Shown one piece after another: positions 48,757 through 57,728 of a DNA stretch of 64,000 nt. Below the pieces are notes generated by a model. That model did not search any database. It was not told the origin of the DNA and was given only the letters and a program-made list of their open reading frames with translations. How positions within the stretch are numbered: the stretch's first letter is position 1; each line of letters starts with the position of its first letter. The position numbers were made by a program, and so were the translations under genes. Source of the stretch: Hyphomicrobium sp. (GTDB lineage: Bacteria; Pseudomonadota; Alphaproteobacteria; Rhizobiales; Hyphomicrobiaceae). The stretch lies in the NCBI RefSeq assembly GCF_019753045.1, contig NZ_JAIELN010000010.1:1-64000 (forward strand), given 5' to 3'.

Positions 48757-49722
48757 ATGAAACTTTTGCGTGAAATCGTTCGCTACGGATATGCCCCCTT
48801 CATGATGTTCGGGCTGACCGCGGCCGCCTATTGGGTGGTTAGCGAGCTCGTCGTCGCGCGGGGCAACCATTGGGCATATCTCTGGCTCGTGCCGCTGCTC
48901 GCAATAGCCTATGCAACTTCATTCGCGGCTGAGAAGATCGCTCCGTTTTTTGATGAGTGGAACGACCACTCCGAACACGGCGACATGGCTGCCAACACAG
49001 CGCACATCGCGGCTTATGAATTGTCGGCGATGAATGGCGTCTTCCTGATCCCGGTCATCTGCTGGCTTTTCCCGTTCCAGGGTATCTGGCCGACGCATTG
49101 GCCGATGTGGACGCAAGTGCTGATGGCATTCCTCGTCGCCGACTTCGCGTTCATGATGATGCACTATCTGAGCCATCGTTATGCGCCGCTCTGGAGGCTG
49201 CATGCGGTCCATCACGGTGTCGGCCGGCTCTATGGCTACAATGGCGTTATTCGCCACCCCATCCATCAAGTCATCGATATGGTCGTCGGCAACATGCCGC
49301 TCGTGATCATCGGCATGCCGGTCCCGGTCGCGGTGGTGCTTGGCTTCCTGATCTCGGTGACGCTGATCGTGCAGCACTCGAATGTCGATGCGCGGCTTGG
49401 ACCGCTGCAGGGACATCTGTCGATCGGCCGTCTCCATCACATGCATCATGTCAATTGGGGCACGGAAGGCGACTGCAATTTCGGCCTGCTTTTGACGATC
49501 TGGGACAAGATGCTCGGCACGTTCAACGACAAGCCGAAGCGCGAGATCACGTCCAAGGATATGGGCATCGACGAGCTGCCGAATTTCCCGAAGGGTTATG
49601 TCGAACAACTGCTGCTGCCGTTCTACTACGAGCCAGGCAAGGGCGAGCCCGAGCGCTATAAGAAGCTTGCCAAGACGCCGGCGCAGGAAGCGCGCGAGCA
49701 GATCATTCACGCGGCGGAGTAG
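48757..49722 (+). CDS. Sterol desaturase / fatty acid hydroxylase family membrane protein
   Basis: This 321-residue integral membrane di-iron protein of the FA_hydroxylase superfamily has several membrane segments (about 12-60, 90-130, 180-215). It carries the histidine clusters HYLSHR, HAVHHGVGRLYG with IRHP, and HHMHHVNWGTEGDCNFG with WDKMLGT, that bind iron. Members hydroxylate or desaturate sterols, fatty acids, carotenoids or hopanoid-related lipids; the substrate here is not predictable. The ATG at 48757 gives a normal N-terminus. A terminator follows. Confidence 0.9.
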   Translation: MKLLREIVRYGYAPFMMFGLTAAAYWVVSELVVARGNHWAYLWLVPLLAIAYATSFAAEKIAPFFDEWNDHSEHGDMAANTAHIAAYELSAMNGVFLIPVICWLFPFQGIWPTHWPMWTQVLMAFLVADFAFMMMHYLSHRYAPLWRLHAVHHGVGRLYGYNGVIRHPIHQVIDMVVGNMPLVIIGMPVPVAVVLGFLISVTLIVQHSNVDARLGPLQGHLSIGRLHHMHHVNWGTEGDCNFGLLLTIWDKMLGTFNDKPKREITSKDMGIDELPNFPKGYVEQLLLPFYYEPGKGEPERYKKLAKTPAQEAREQIIHAAE

Positions 49723-49793
49723 TCTAGCGGGCCGCCGGTCAGATGTATCTGACGGCTTCCGCTCTCTGACGTCTTTCTTCTATCGACCAACAA

Positions 49794-49821
49794 AAAAGGC
49801 CGCTCGATTGGGCGGCCTTTT
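49794..49821. terminator. Bidirectional intrinsic terminator between the desaturase gene and rho
   Basis: AAAAGGCCGC (49794-49803) pairs perfectly with GCGGCCTTTT (49812-49821), with A-rich and T-rich flanks on both sides, so it can end both the plus-strand desaturase and the minus-strand rho transcripts. Its right arm runs into parS-like site 7. Confidence 0.88.
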
Positions 49822-49831
49822 CACGTGAATC
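49818..49831. other. parS: parS-like site 7 (overlapping the rho/desaturase terminator)
   Basis: TTTTCACGTGAATC contains TTTCACGTGAA and the same right flank as sites 1-3. Four bases are shared with the terminator stem. It is the site nearest the candidate oriC, about 3 kb away. Confidence 0.7.
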
Positions 49832-49844
49832 ACTTGTAGATACT

Positions 49845-51110
49845 TTACGTGTTCATCGACTGGAAGAACTCGCCGTTGGTCTTGGTGGACCGGAGCTTGT
49901 CGATCAGGAACTCGATGCCGTCCATCGTACCCATCGGATTGAGGATGCGGCGGAGGACGTAGACCTTCTTGAGCTGATCCTTCGGCACGAGCAGGTCTTC
50001 TTTGCGCGTACCCGAGCGCGATACGTCGATCGCGGGGAAGACGCGCTTGTCGGAGACCTTGCGGTCGAGGATGATTTCCGAGTTGCCGGTACCTTTGAAC
50101 TCTTCGAAGATGACCTCGTCCATGCGCGAGCCGGTATCAATCAGCGCGGTCGCGATGATGGTCAGCGAACCGCCCTCTTCGATATTGCGGGCTGCACCGA
50201 AGAAGCGCTTCGGCCGTTGCAGGGCGTTCGAGTCGACGCCGCCGGTCAGAACCTTGCCGGAAGACGGCACGACCGTGTTGTAGGCACGACCTAGACGCGT
50301 GATCGAGTCGAGCAGGATGACGACATCCCTCTTATGCTCAACAAGACGCTTAGCCTTCTCGATGACCATTTCCGACACTTGGACGTGGCGCGACGGCGGT
50401 TCGTCGAACGTCGAGGAGATGACCTCGCCTTTGACGTTGCGCTGCATGTCGGTGACTTCTTCCGGCCGCTCATCGATGAGCAGAACGATCAGGTAGCATT
50501 CCGGATGGTTGGCCGTGATCGAATGGGCGATGTTCTGAAGAAGAACGGTCTTGCCGGTGCGCGGCGGGGCCACGATCAGGGCGCGCTGGCCTTTGCCGAG
50601 CGGCGAGACGATGTCGATCACGCGGGACGACAGGTCTTTGATGGTCGGGTCTTCGATCTCGAGCTTGAGCCACTTCGTCGGATAAAGCGGCGTCAGGTTG
50701 TCAAAGTGGCTCTTGTGCTTGGTCTTCTCGGGGTCTTCGAAGTTGATGTTCGAGACCTTGAGGAGGGCGAAGTAGCGTTCGCCGTCTTTGGGCGATCGGA
50801 TCTGGCCTTCGACCGTATCGCCCGTGCGGAGGGCAAAACGGCGGATCTGCGAGGGGGAGACATAGATGTCGTCGGGACCGGGCAGATAATTCGCGTCGGG
50901 CGACCTTAAAAAGCCGAAGCCGTCCTGCAGGACTTCAACGACACCGGTCGCGGTAATTTCGGTTTCCTGGGTCGCGAGCTGCTTCAGCGTCGCGAACATT
51001 AATTCCTGCTTACGCAGGGTCGAGGCGTTTTCGACACCGGCCTCTTCGGCGAAGGTGACGAGCTCGGCGGGGGATTTCCGCTTCAAATCCTCGAGCTTCA
51101 TTTGCTTCAT
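49845..51110 (-). CDS. rho: Transcription termination factor Rho
   Basis: Rho is the hexameric RNA helicase that ends transcription of untranslated RNA. The 421-residue protein has the N-terminal helical domain ([15 protein letters not shown]), the cold-shock-like RNA-binding fold with [20 protein letters not shown], Walker [12 protein letters not shown], Walker [17 protein letters not shown], and Q/R loops including [12 protein letters not shown]. The start at 51110 matches family N-termini. Upstream 51111-51312 has no gene. Confidence 0.97.
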   Translation of the reverse strand: MKQMKLEDLKRKSPAELVTFAEEAGVENASTLRKQELMFATLKQLATQETEITATGVVEVLQDGFGFLRSPDANYLPGPDDIYVSPSQIRRFALRTGDTVEGQIRSPKDGERYFALLKVSNINFEDPEKTKHKSHFDNLTPLYPTKWLKLEIEDPTIKDLSSRVIDIVSPLGKGQRALIVAPPRTGKTVLLQNIAHSITANHPECYLIVLLIDERPEEVTDMQRNVKGEVISSTFDEPPSRHVQVSEMVIEKAKRLVEHKRDVVILLDSITRLGRAYNTVVPSSGKVLTGGVDSNALQRPKRFFGAARNIEEGGSLTIIATALIDTGSRMDEVIFEEFKGTGNSEIILDRKVSDKRVFPAIDVSRSGTRKEDLLVPKDQLKKVYVLRRILNPMGTMDGIEFLIDKLRSTKTNGEFFQSMNT

Positions 51111-51312
51111 TGAAAAAGAACTCCACGGAGCGCCGCGTTTACGCGGAATCGGGTGGTGAGGTGGGATGAATGAGCCTGGCATGACGGCGACGAGGCGGGC
51201 GCCTCGTCATGGACCGGCGGGCGTTGACGCATCAAAACGTCGAAACGTGCCGTCTGCCAAAATCCTATGAGGACTGTATTTCCATAGCAGATAGGCGCGG
51301 TTCTGGAAAGTC

Positions 51313-51855
51313 TCAAAATGGCTTTACAATTACAAGGATGACAATGCCGATCATCAGCACCGCCGGTACCTCATTGATAATCCGCCAGTGACGCGCGGGT
51401 TTCGTGTTGCGATCTTCACGAAAGGCGCGAGCCGAAGCAGAAAGATAGCCATGCAACCCGGAAAGGATGAGGACCAGCGTAATTTTGGCGTGGAACCAAG
51501 GTGCTGACCAGAAGTGACCCGTGGTCACGAGCCATAAGCCGAGCACCCAGGCGATGATCATTGCCGGCGTCGCGATGATGTTGAGAAGCCGGCCTTCCAT
51601 CACCTTGAAGTTTTCGGACTGCGCGGAGCCGATGGGCGCCTCGGCGTGATAGACGAAAAGCCGCGGCAGATAGAGCATAGCCGCCATCCAGGCGATGATG
51701 GCGATGACGTGGAAGGATTTGATCCAGAGATAGGCGTCTGCCGGGAAGATGGCGACGAAAGCCGCGGCCATTAGAATGGTCACGACCAGCGCAATCGCGG
51801 CGCGGCGCGCTGGGGAGCCTGCCGAAGGCGAGACGGTGGAGGGAGCGTCTGACAT
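51313..51855 (-). CDS. hemJ: Protoporphyrinogen oxidase HemJ
   Basis: HemJ oxidises protoporphyrinogen IX to protoporphyrin IX in heme synthesis in many alphaproteobacteria. The 180-residue membrane protein has about four or five membrane helices and the conserved histidine and neighbours in KSFHVIAIIAWMAAMLYLPR, plus WFHAKITLVLILSGLHGYL with a second conserved lysine/histidine area. It starts 3 bp after hemE and is surely cotranscribed with it, a hemE-hemJ-rho order found near alphaproteobacterial origins. Confidence 0.92.
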   Translation of the reverse strand: MSDAPSTVSPSAGSPARRAAIALVVTILMAAAFVAIFPADAYLWIKSFHVIAIIAWMAAMLYLPRLFVYHAEAPIGSAQSENFKVMEGRLLNIIATPAMIIAWVLGLWLVTTGHFWSAPWFHAKITLVLILSGLHGYLSASARAFREDRNTKPARHWRIINEVPAVLMIGIVILVIVKPF

Positions 51856-51858
51856 TCT

Positions 51859-52914
51859 TCAGTTTCCCTTTTCGCGGACCCTTTGAACAAGCCGAGCGAC
51901 GTTCTCGGGCGGCGTTTCCGGTACGATGCCGTGTCCGAGGTTGAATACAAATGGCAGGCCAGCCATCGCCTCGCAAATTGCGCCGGCGCGGGCGTCGAGC
52001 GCGTCGCCGCCGGCGACGAGAAGCAGGGGATCGAGATTACCCTGGACGACTTTGCCTGTTTTCGCGATCGTTTGCATGACGCTCAGCGGGCAGGACGTAT
52101 CGCAACTCACGCCATCGACATTCGTGCCGTCGATGTATTTTTGAAGGAGTGCTGCGGCTCCGCGCGGGAACCCTATGATCGGGACTTTCGGGTGACGCCG
52201 CCGGATCTCGGTGACGATACGCGCCGTCGGAGCAATGACCCAGCGCTGGAATTCGTCGTCGGCGAGACTACCAGCCCAGCTGTCGAAAATCTGCAGAGCG
52301 TTGGCGCCGGCATCCACCTGGTTGGAAAGGTACACAATCGAGGCTTCGGTCAGCAGATCGATGAGCTCGGAGAAGCCCTGCCGGTCGCGATAAGCCCAGC
52401 TTCGCGCTGCGGCCTGGTCGGTCGATCCGCGGCCTTCGGCCATGTAGGTCGCAACGGTCCAAGGTGCCCCACAAAATCCAATCAAAGCCGTTTCGCGCGG
52501 CAGCTTTCGGGCGAGCAGCGCGACCGTCTCGCAAACTTTTGCGAACTTGTAGTGGGTGTTCGATAGGGTGAGTCGGCGCAGATCATCAACCGACTTTATC
52601 GGCTCGAGGCGGGGACCCTCGCCTTCGGCAAAACGGACGCTTTGGCCAAGGGCGTCGGGAACGACGAGAATGTCGGAAAACAGGATTGCGGCGTCGAAGC
52701 CGTAGCGCCGGATCGGCTGCAGCGTCACTTCGGCAGCGAGCTTCGGCGAATAGCACAGGTCGAGGAAGGTTCCGGCTTCGGACCTGATCTTGCGGTATTC
52801 CGGCAGATAGCGGCCGGCTTGGCGCATCAGCCAGACGGGTGGTGGTTGAACGGCTTTGCCCGAAAACGGGGTCAGGAAGTGCTTCAGAGGCCGGTTGGCG
52901 TTCGGATCGTGCAA
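51859..52914 (-). CDS. hemE: Uroporphyrinogen decarboxylase
   Basis: HemE converts uroporphyrinogen III to coproporphyrinogen III. The 351-residue enzyme has PPVWLMRQAGRYLPEYR with the substrate-binding arginines, LFSDILVVPDALGQ, GFCGAPWTVATYM, and the C-terminal FNLGHGIVPETPPENV. The first codon appears to be TTG (52914), preceded by GGGAAGGGAAG. It is divergent from ppsR across the candidate origin; in Caulobacter hemE likewise borders the origin. Confidence 0.95.
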   Translation of the reverse strand: MHDPNANRPLKHFLTPFSGKAVQPPPVWLMRQAGRYLPEYRKIRSEAGTFLDLCYSPKLAAEVTLQPIRRYGFDAAILFSDILVVPDALGQSVRFAEGEGPRLEPIKSVDDLRRLTLSNTHYKFAKVCETVALLARKLPRETALIGFCGAPWTVATYMAEGRGSTDQAAARSWAYRDRQGFSELIDLLTEASIVYLSNQVDAGANALQIFDSWAGSLADDEFQRWVIAPTARIVTEIRRRHPKVPIIGFPRGAAALLQKYIDGTNVDGVSCDTSCPLSVMQTIAKTGKVVQGNLDPLLLVAGGDALDARAGAICEAMAGLPFVFNLGHGIVPETPPENVARLVQRVREKGN

Positions 52915-53369
52915 CGTCGTTCTTCCCTTCCCTTCACTTCAAATCAGATAAGTTTTCTTGAAGCTTATTTTTTTGACTCTTAGGGCAGCGAGGATTGGGG
53001 ATGACGAAATCGTCCACATGCTGTCCACAAGGTTTCAGTCAGTCAGGTCGTGTAGCACGAGCGATAGGGCTTGTGGGGCTCTGAGCGCAATAGGGTGATA
53101 AGACGTCCATTAATCAATGACTTGCGAGCGACCTGCACCGACAACCCAAAAGGGTTGTTTGTTGAAAACCGCAGGACTGAGGCTGGAGAGGCCCTTTGTC
53201 CCTTGGGATGGCCATTTGTCGAACAACATCTTTCCCTTTTGCCCGGATGTGGGTATCGCCGTGGGTGAGCCGATGGTTGTTCTCTCAACCCGAAACGAGC
53301 CCACCGGGTCCGGGGATAACGTCGGGGTTTTGAACAGGCTGCCGCCGTCAGTCGCAAGAGATCAATGTC
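52915..53369. other. oriC: Candidate chromosomal replication origin (hemE-ppsR intergenic region)
   Basis: This 455-bp gene-free gap lies between divergent hemE and the DUF299/ppsR gene, exactly where Caulobacter crescentus has its origin. It has an AT-rich block (about 52940-52980, including CTTATTTTTTTGACTC), followed by two DnaA-box-like nonamers, TCGTCCACA (53010-53018) and CTGTCCACA (53021-53029), each 7/9 to TTATCCACA and one helical turn apart. An opposite-strand ATACCCACA (53248-53256) is a further weak candidate. Gene strand bias flips here. Boxes are degenerate, so the call rests mainly on synteny. Confidence 0.7.
53141..53158. repeat. Hairpin inside the candidate origin
   Basis: ACAACCC (53141-53147) and GGGTTGT (53152-53158) are perfect complements around AAAA, followed by TTGTTTG. 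It could end a short transcript or be a structural element of the origin. Confidence 0.5.
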
Positions 53370-54221
53370 ATGACGTTGCCGAGCCTGTTTCATATGCACC
53401 TCGTCTCGGATTCCACGGGTGAGACGTTGGTGGCGATCGCGAAAGCCGCGACGGTGCAATATCAGAATATCCGCGCGATCGAACATATGCATCCGCTTGT
53501 GCGCACGCAGCGGCAGTTGAAGCGTGTGCTTGCCGACATCGAGGCCGAGCCCGGCATCGTTCTTTATACGGTCGTAAACAACGCGCTTGCTGTCGAGCTC
53601 GAGCAGCATTGCCAGCGATTGAAAATTCCGTGTCTCGCAGTGTTGCGTCCGATCATGCAGGTTTTCGAGAGCTATCTCGGCGCGCCGCAAACGCCGACGG
53701 TCGCGGGACAGCACGTTCTCGATGCCGATTACTTCCGGCGCATCGATGCGATGAATTTCACGATGGCGCACGATGACGGCCGGCTGCCGGACAATCTCAG
53801 CGATGCGGACATCATATTGCTCGGCATTTCGCGGACGTCGAAAACGCCGACCAGTCTCTATCTCGCCCAGCGCGGCTACAAGACGACGAACCTGCCGCTC
53901 GTTCCGCAGGTGTCGCTGCCCGAGCAGCTGTTCCGGCAGCACTCGGCATTTGTGGTGTGTTTGATTGCAAATGTGGATCGAATTGCGGACGTGCGTCGCA
54001 ATCGCGCGATCCTCATGGCTGACCGGGATCTCGAAACGTATGTCGATCGTGATACGATATCGGCCGAAATCGCCTATACGCGAAAGATCGCCGCTCAATA
54101 CGGTTGGCCGATCATCGACGTGACGCGACGGTCCATCGAAGAATCTGCAACGATGATCCTGAAGCTCTTGAACGACCGGAAGGCCGGATCAAAACCGGAG
54201 ACGGACCCGGTCAATGTCTGA
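53370..54221 (+). CDS. ppsR: Pyruvate, water dikinase / PPDK regulatory protein (DUF299)
   Basis: This 283-residue bifunctional kinase/phosphotransferase switches PEP synthase or pyruvate phosphate dikinase off and on using ADP and phosphate. It begins FHMHLVSDSTGETLVAIAKA and has the P-loop-like ILLGISRTSKTPTSLYLA and RNRAILMADRDL near the end. Which dikinase it controls is not shown; neither is in the window. It is the first plus-strand gene right of the origin and overlaps maf by 8 bp. Confidence 0.93.
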   Translation: MTLPSLFHMHLVSDSTGETLVAIAKAATVQYQNIRAIEHMHPLVRTQRQLKRVLADIEAEPGIVLYTVVNNALAVELEQHCQRLKIPCLAVLRPIMQVFESYLGAPQTPTVAGQHVLDADYFRRIDAMNFTMAHDDGRLPDNLSDADIILLGISRTSKTPTSLYLAQRGYKTTNLPLVPQVSLPEQLFRQHSAFVVCLIANVDRIADVRRNRAILMADRDLETYVDRDTISAEIAYTRKIAAQYGWPIIDVTRRSIEESATMILKLLNDRKAGSKPETDPVNV

Positions 54222-54825
54222 CGTGACCCAGTTGATCCTCGCTTCGGCCAGCGTTGCGCGCCGGGCATTGCTCGAAGCGGCGGGACTCGAATTCGAGGTC
54301 ATTCCCGCGGACATCGACGAGACGGCCATTCGAGACGCCATTTTGGAAAAGACATCGGGCGCGGAAGCGGCGGATGTCGCGAGCGTGCTTGCGGCGGAAA
54401 AAGCCCGCGTCGTTTCGATCGAACATGCGGATGCTCTCGTCATCGGCGCCGATCAGGTGCTGGCGCTGGGGGCTAAGATTTTCTCAAAAGCCGGGAGCGT
54501 CAGTGAGGCCCGCGAACATCTGGTCATGCTGCGCGGGCGCACGCACGATCTTGTTTCCGCGGTCGCGCTGGCTCGAAATGGCGTCGTTCATTGGCAAACG
54601 ACATCGACAGCCGCAATGACCATGCGGAATTATTCCGATGAATTTCTCGGCGCATATCTCAAGCGCGCCGGAGATCGCGTCCTCGGCAGCGTCGGCTGCT
54701 ATGAATTGGAAGGTTTGGGCGTGCAACTCTTCGAACAGATCGACGGCGACTATTTCACGATCCTCGGCATTCCGCTGCTGGCGCTTCTCGAGCGTCTTCG
54801 CGAAGAACAGATGATCACAGCATGA
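54214..54825 (+). CDS. maf: Maf family nucleotide pyrophosphatase
   Basis: This 203-residue Maf protein hydrolyses noncanonical or bulk nucleoside triphosphates. The start LILASASVARRALLEAAG is the Maf signature; GADQVLALGAKIFSKAG and LRGRTHDLVSAVAL follow, with E/D/K catalytic residues in the expected order. The stop overlaps the aroE start (ATGA). The substrate class (dTTP/UTP or m7GTP) is not certain. Confidence 0.93.
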   Translation: MSDVTQLILASASVARRALLEAAGLEFEVIPADIDETAIRDAILEKTSGAEAADVASVLAAEKARVVSIEHADALVIGADQVLALGAKIFSKAGSVSEAREHLVMLRGRTHDLVSAVALARNGVVHWQTTSTAAMTMRNYSDEFLGAYLKRAGDRVLGSVGCYELEGLGVQLFEQIDGDYFTILGIPLLALLERLREEQMITA

Positions 54826-55652
54826 AGCGGGCTTGTGTTATTGGCTGGCCGATTGCGCATTCGCGCTCGCCGCTCATTCATCAGTATTGGCTGCGTAAGT
54901 ACGGAATCGAGGGCACTTATACGAAAGAGCCGGTTCGAGCCGAGGAGCTCCAGCAGTTTCTCGCGTCCTTGAAGGATCGCGGATTGGCGGGCTGCAATGT
55001 GACCGTGCCGCATAAGGAAGCCGCGTTTGCGGCTGCCAAGATTCAATCTTCTTCGGCGATTGCCGTAGGTGCTGCGAACACGCTCTGGTTCGAGGGGGAT
55101 GCACTCGCCTGCACCAATACCGATACCTATGGCTTCATGGCCAATCTTGATCAGTCTGCGCCTCATTGGAAGCAGTCGCCCGGTTCCATCATGATCCTTG
55201 GCGCGGGAGGATCGGCGCGGGCCGTGATCCATGGCTTTCTCGAAGCCGGCCGCGACGACATTCGCGTTTACAACCGGACAGTCGAGCGGGCGCAGGAGAT
55301 AGCGCGTCACTTCGGCGCGCGTGTTTCCGCTTGGCCTTGGGACGCTCGAAATGATCATATCACGGACGTTTCCGTCATCGTTAACACGACGACGCTTGGC
55401 ATGAACGGCGTGGGGGATACGGGCATCGATGTTTCTCGGGCACCCAACACTGCAGTTGTTGCGGATCTCGTTTACGTCCCGTTGGAGACCGGGTTGTTAA
55501 GCTCCGCTCGTAAATATGGGCTCGTTGGTGTGGACGGCCTCGGGATGTTGCTACATCAGGCTGTCCCCGGGTTCGAGAAGTGGTTCGGCGTTCGCCCGGA
55601 GGTGACGCCCGAGCTTTACCGGCTTGTTGCAGAGAATATTCGTGAGGCGTGA
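54822..55652 (+). CDS. aroE: Shikimate 5-dehydrogenase
   Basis: AroE reduces 3-dehydroshikimate with NADPH in the aromatic amino-acid pathway. The 276-residue protein has the shikimate-binding IGWPIAHSRSPLIH, catalytic lysine in NVTVPHKEAAF, catalytic aspartate in NTDTYGFM, cofactor GAGGSARAVIHGF with the adenine-phosphate NRT motif (YNRTVERAQ), and the C-terminal DGLGMLLHQAVPGFEKW. It overlaps maf by 4 bp and coaE by 1 bp. Confidence 0.96.
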   Translation: MKRACVIGWPIAHSRSPLIHQYWLRKYGIEGTYTKEPVRAEELQQFLASLKDRGLAGCNVTVPHKEAAFAAAKIQSSSAIAVGAANTLWFEGDALACTNTDTYGFMANLDQSAPHWKQSPGSIMILGAGGSARAVIHGFLEAGRDDIRVYNRTVERAQEIARHFGARVSAWPWDARNDHITDVSVIVNTTTLGMNGVGDTGIDVSRAPNTAVVADLVYVPLETGLLSSARKYGLVGVDGLGMLLHQAVPGFEKWFGVRPEVTPELYRLVAENIREA

Positions 55653-56266
55653 TGCTTGTCGTTGGATTGACGGGTTCGATTGGCATGGGCAAATCGACCG
55701 CGGCGGCACGGTTCCGTGCGCGCGGAATTAGCGTTTTCGATGCGGACGCCGAGGTGCACCGGCTCTACGAAGGTCCGCTGAACGACGAGATCGAGCGGGC
55801 TTTTCCAGGGTCAGTCGCCGGTGGCGTTGTCGATCGCGGCAAGCTCGCAGCGCAGCTCGTTGCTGATCCCCATCGCTTCAAAGATCTCGAAGCGATCGTG
55901 CATCCTCGCGTTCACGAGGCGGAGCGGCACTTCCTGCAAGACGAAAAGACTCACGGCGCAGCGATGGCAGTTCTTGAAATTCCGCTCTTCTTCGAGGGTG
56001 GGCGCGACGAGCATGTCGATGCCATCGTCGTCGTGACAGCGTCGCCCAAGCTGCAGCGCGAGCGTGTGCTGGCGCGTGCGGGGATGACGGACGCCAGGTT
56101 CGAGGCCGTCGTTGCGCGGCAGCTTTCGGAAGAAGAAAAACAATCGCGCGCCGATTTCGTTGTGGACACCAACGGATCGGTCGAAAACTGCAACAGCCAA
56201 ATCGACCGTGTCATCACTAAGCTACTTCCCCTTAGCGCCACGGCTTACGACAAGTATTGGCGATAG
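55652..56266 (+). CDS. coaE: Dephospho-CoA kinase
   Basis: CoaE phosphorylates dephospho-CoA, the last step of CoA synthesis. The 204-residue protein starts at an ATG sharing a base with the aroE stop (TGATG; a GTG one codon earlier is possible). It has the P-loop LTGSIGMGKSTAAARF, FDADAEVHRLY, HPRVHEAE and VLEIPLFFEGG. Its last codons lie in the first copy of a tandem imperfect repeat that runs on into the intergenic region. Confidence 0.95.
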   Translation: MLVVGLTGSIGMGKSTAAARFRARGISVFDADAEVHRLYEGPLNDEIERAFPGSVAGGVVDRGKLAAQLVADPHRFKDLEAIVHPRVHEAERHFLQDEKTHGAAMAVLEIPLFFEGGRDEHVDAIVVVTASPKLQRERVLARAGMTDARFEAVVARQLSEEEKQSRADFVVDTNGSVENCNSQIDRVITKLLPLSATAYDKYWR

Positions 56267-56324
56267 CTCTAGGCGCCCCGATGGCGCCAAGTATTGACGA
56301 TAGCTTTCGGTGCCTGATGGCGCC
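56252..56324. repeat. Tandem imperfect duplication at the coaE 3' end
   Basis: About 37 bp starting AAGTATTGGCGATAGC (56252-56288) is followed directly by a diverged copy starting AAGTATTGACGATAGC (56289-56324). Each ends with GATGGCGCC. The first copy contains the coaE stop (CGATAG), so the duplication leaves the protein intact. Confidence 0.75.
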
Positions 56325-56344
56325 TCCGGGGGGAAACGGACTGA

Positions 56345-57061
56345 ATGCGCGAAATCGTACTCGATACCGAAACGACCGGCCTCGATCCGAAGAAGGGTCA
56401 TCGTCTCATCGAAGTCGGCGGCATCGAAATGATCAATCGCATTCCGACGGGCCGAGAGTTCCATCGCTTCATCAATCCGCAACGCGATGTGCCGCGGGAA
56501 GCGCAAGAGATCCATGGGATCGCGACGGAGTTCCTATACGACAAGCCATTGTTCCGGGATGTCGTGCGCGAGTTCCTGACGTTCGTTGGCGACGATGTTC
56601 TCGTCATTCACAACGCCCAGTTCGACATCATGTTCTTGAATTACGAGCTGGGTCTCGTCGGCGAGAAGGCTCTGAGCTTCGATCGCGTGGTCGATACGCT
56701 CGCGATTGCGCGGCGACGGCATCCTGCAGGTCCGAATACGCTCGACGCGCTTTGCAAAAGGTATTCGATCGACAATTCCCAGCGCACGAAGCACGGCGCG
56801 CTCGTCGACAGTTTGCTTTTGGCTGAGGTCTACGTCGAGCTGCTTGGCGAGCGGCAAGCGACGTTCGGTTTGCAGTCGTCGAGCGCTAACGCGTCAGGCA
56901 GCCAGCGCGGCGGCGCACGGCGCACGGCCGCCGCCGTCCGATCGCAGCCGCTACCGTCGCGGATTGGAGAGGCGGAGGCCGCCGCTCACCGTTCGTTCGT
57001 CGAGAAGATGAAAACGACGGCGCTCTGGCTGCGCTTCTGGGATGAAACGCCAGCCTCGTAG
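56345..57061 (+). CDS. dnaQ: DNA polymerase III epsilon subunit (3'-5' exonuclease)
   Basis: Epsilon proofreads for the replicative polymerase. The 238-residue protein has the DEDDh exonuclease motifs: ExoI VLDTETTGLDP, ExoII HNAQFDIMFL, and ExoIII HGALVDSLLLAEVY with the catalytic histidine. The C-terminal 60 residues are low complexity and include the clamp/alpha-binding tail. It is convergent with secB, 44 bp apart, and follows the origin-side cluster. Confidence 0.95.
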   Translation: MREIVLDTETTGLDPKKGHRLIEVGGIEMINRIPTGREFHRFINPQRDVPREAQEIHGIATEFLYDKPLFRDVVREFLTFVGDDVLVIHNAQFDIMFLNYELGLVGEKALSFDRVVDTLAIARRRHPAGPNTLDALCKRYSIDNSQRTKHGALVDSLLLAEVYVELLGERQATFGLQSSSANASGSQRGGARRTAAAVRSQPLPSRIGEAEAAAHRSFVEKMKTTALWLRFWDETPAS

Positions 57062-57105
57062 TCAGAAAGCCCGAGATTGATCTCAGGCTCAGATCGCATT
57101 CGGGT

Positions 57106-57612
57106 TTAGGCGTTGGCCCGGCCGGTTCCCTGGCTTCGCTGCTGCTGGCGGCGTCTATAAAGGTCACCGAAATCGATCGGATCGAGAAGCAGCGGCGGGA
57201 ATCCGCCTTCGCGCGTTACGTCGGCGACCAGACGGCGGAGGAATGGGAAGATCATCGCGGGGGCGGAGATCAGAAGAAACGGCTCCAGCGCGCCCTCCGG
57301 CATGCTTTCGATCTTCAACAGGCCCGCGTAGACCGTCTCAATCACATAGATCGTACCGATGTTGTTCGTGGCGGTGGCTTTGAACTCGATCGACGTTTCG
57401 AAGAGGTCATCTTCCATTTTCTGAGCGCCGACGTTGACCTCAACCTTGAGGGTCGGCTGGTCGCCCGCAGACACAATCAGTTTGGCGACGTTCGGATTTT
57501 CGAACGACAGATCCTTGATGTATTGGTTGACGATCTTGGCCTGGATGGCCACTTGGCCTTCGGGCTTTTGCGTGCTGGCAGCGCCGTTGCCATTGTTTCC
57601 CTGTTCGGCCAT
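57106..57612 (-). CDS. secB: Protein-export chaperone SecB
   Basis: SecB is a tetrameric chaperone that keeps preproteins unfolded and delivers them to SecA. The 168-residue protein has VNQYIKDLSFENPN, KVEVNVGAQKMEDDLFETSIEFKA-type strands, and the C-terminal FPFLRRLVADVTREGGFPPL with the SecA-contacting end FGDLYRRR. Length and order are normal. It lies left of fxsA on the minus strand. Confidence 0.95.
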   Translation of the reverse strand: MAEQGNNGNGAASTQKPEGQVAIQAKIVNQYIKDLSFENPNVAKLIVSAGDQPTLKVEVNVGAQKMEDDLFETSIEFKATATNNIGTIYVIETVYAGLLKIESMPEGALEPFLLISAPAMIFPFLRRLVADVTREGGFPPLLLDPIDFGDLYRRRQQQRSQGTGRANA

Positions 57613-57728
57613 CGTCCCCTCTTCAATCTATCTATGGATCGAGAAATTCGGAGCGCGGTCGCTAGCACGCCGCGCCGGGTCGTGCAACGGAGAGCGCATC
57701 CGTCGCCTCACACGTCTTCGCGAACGTC

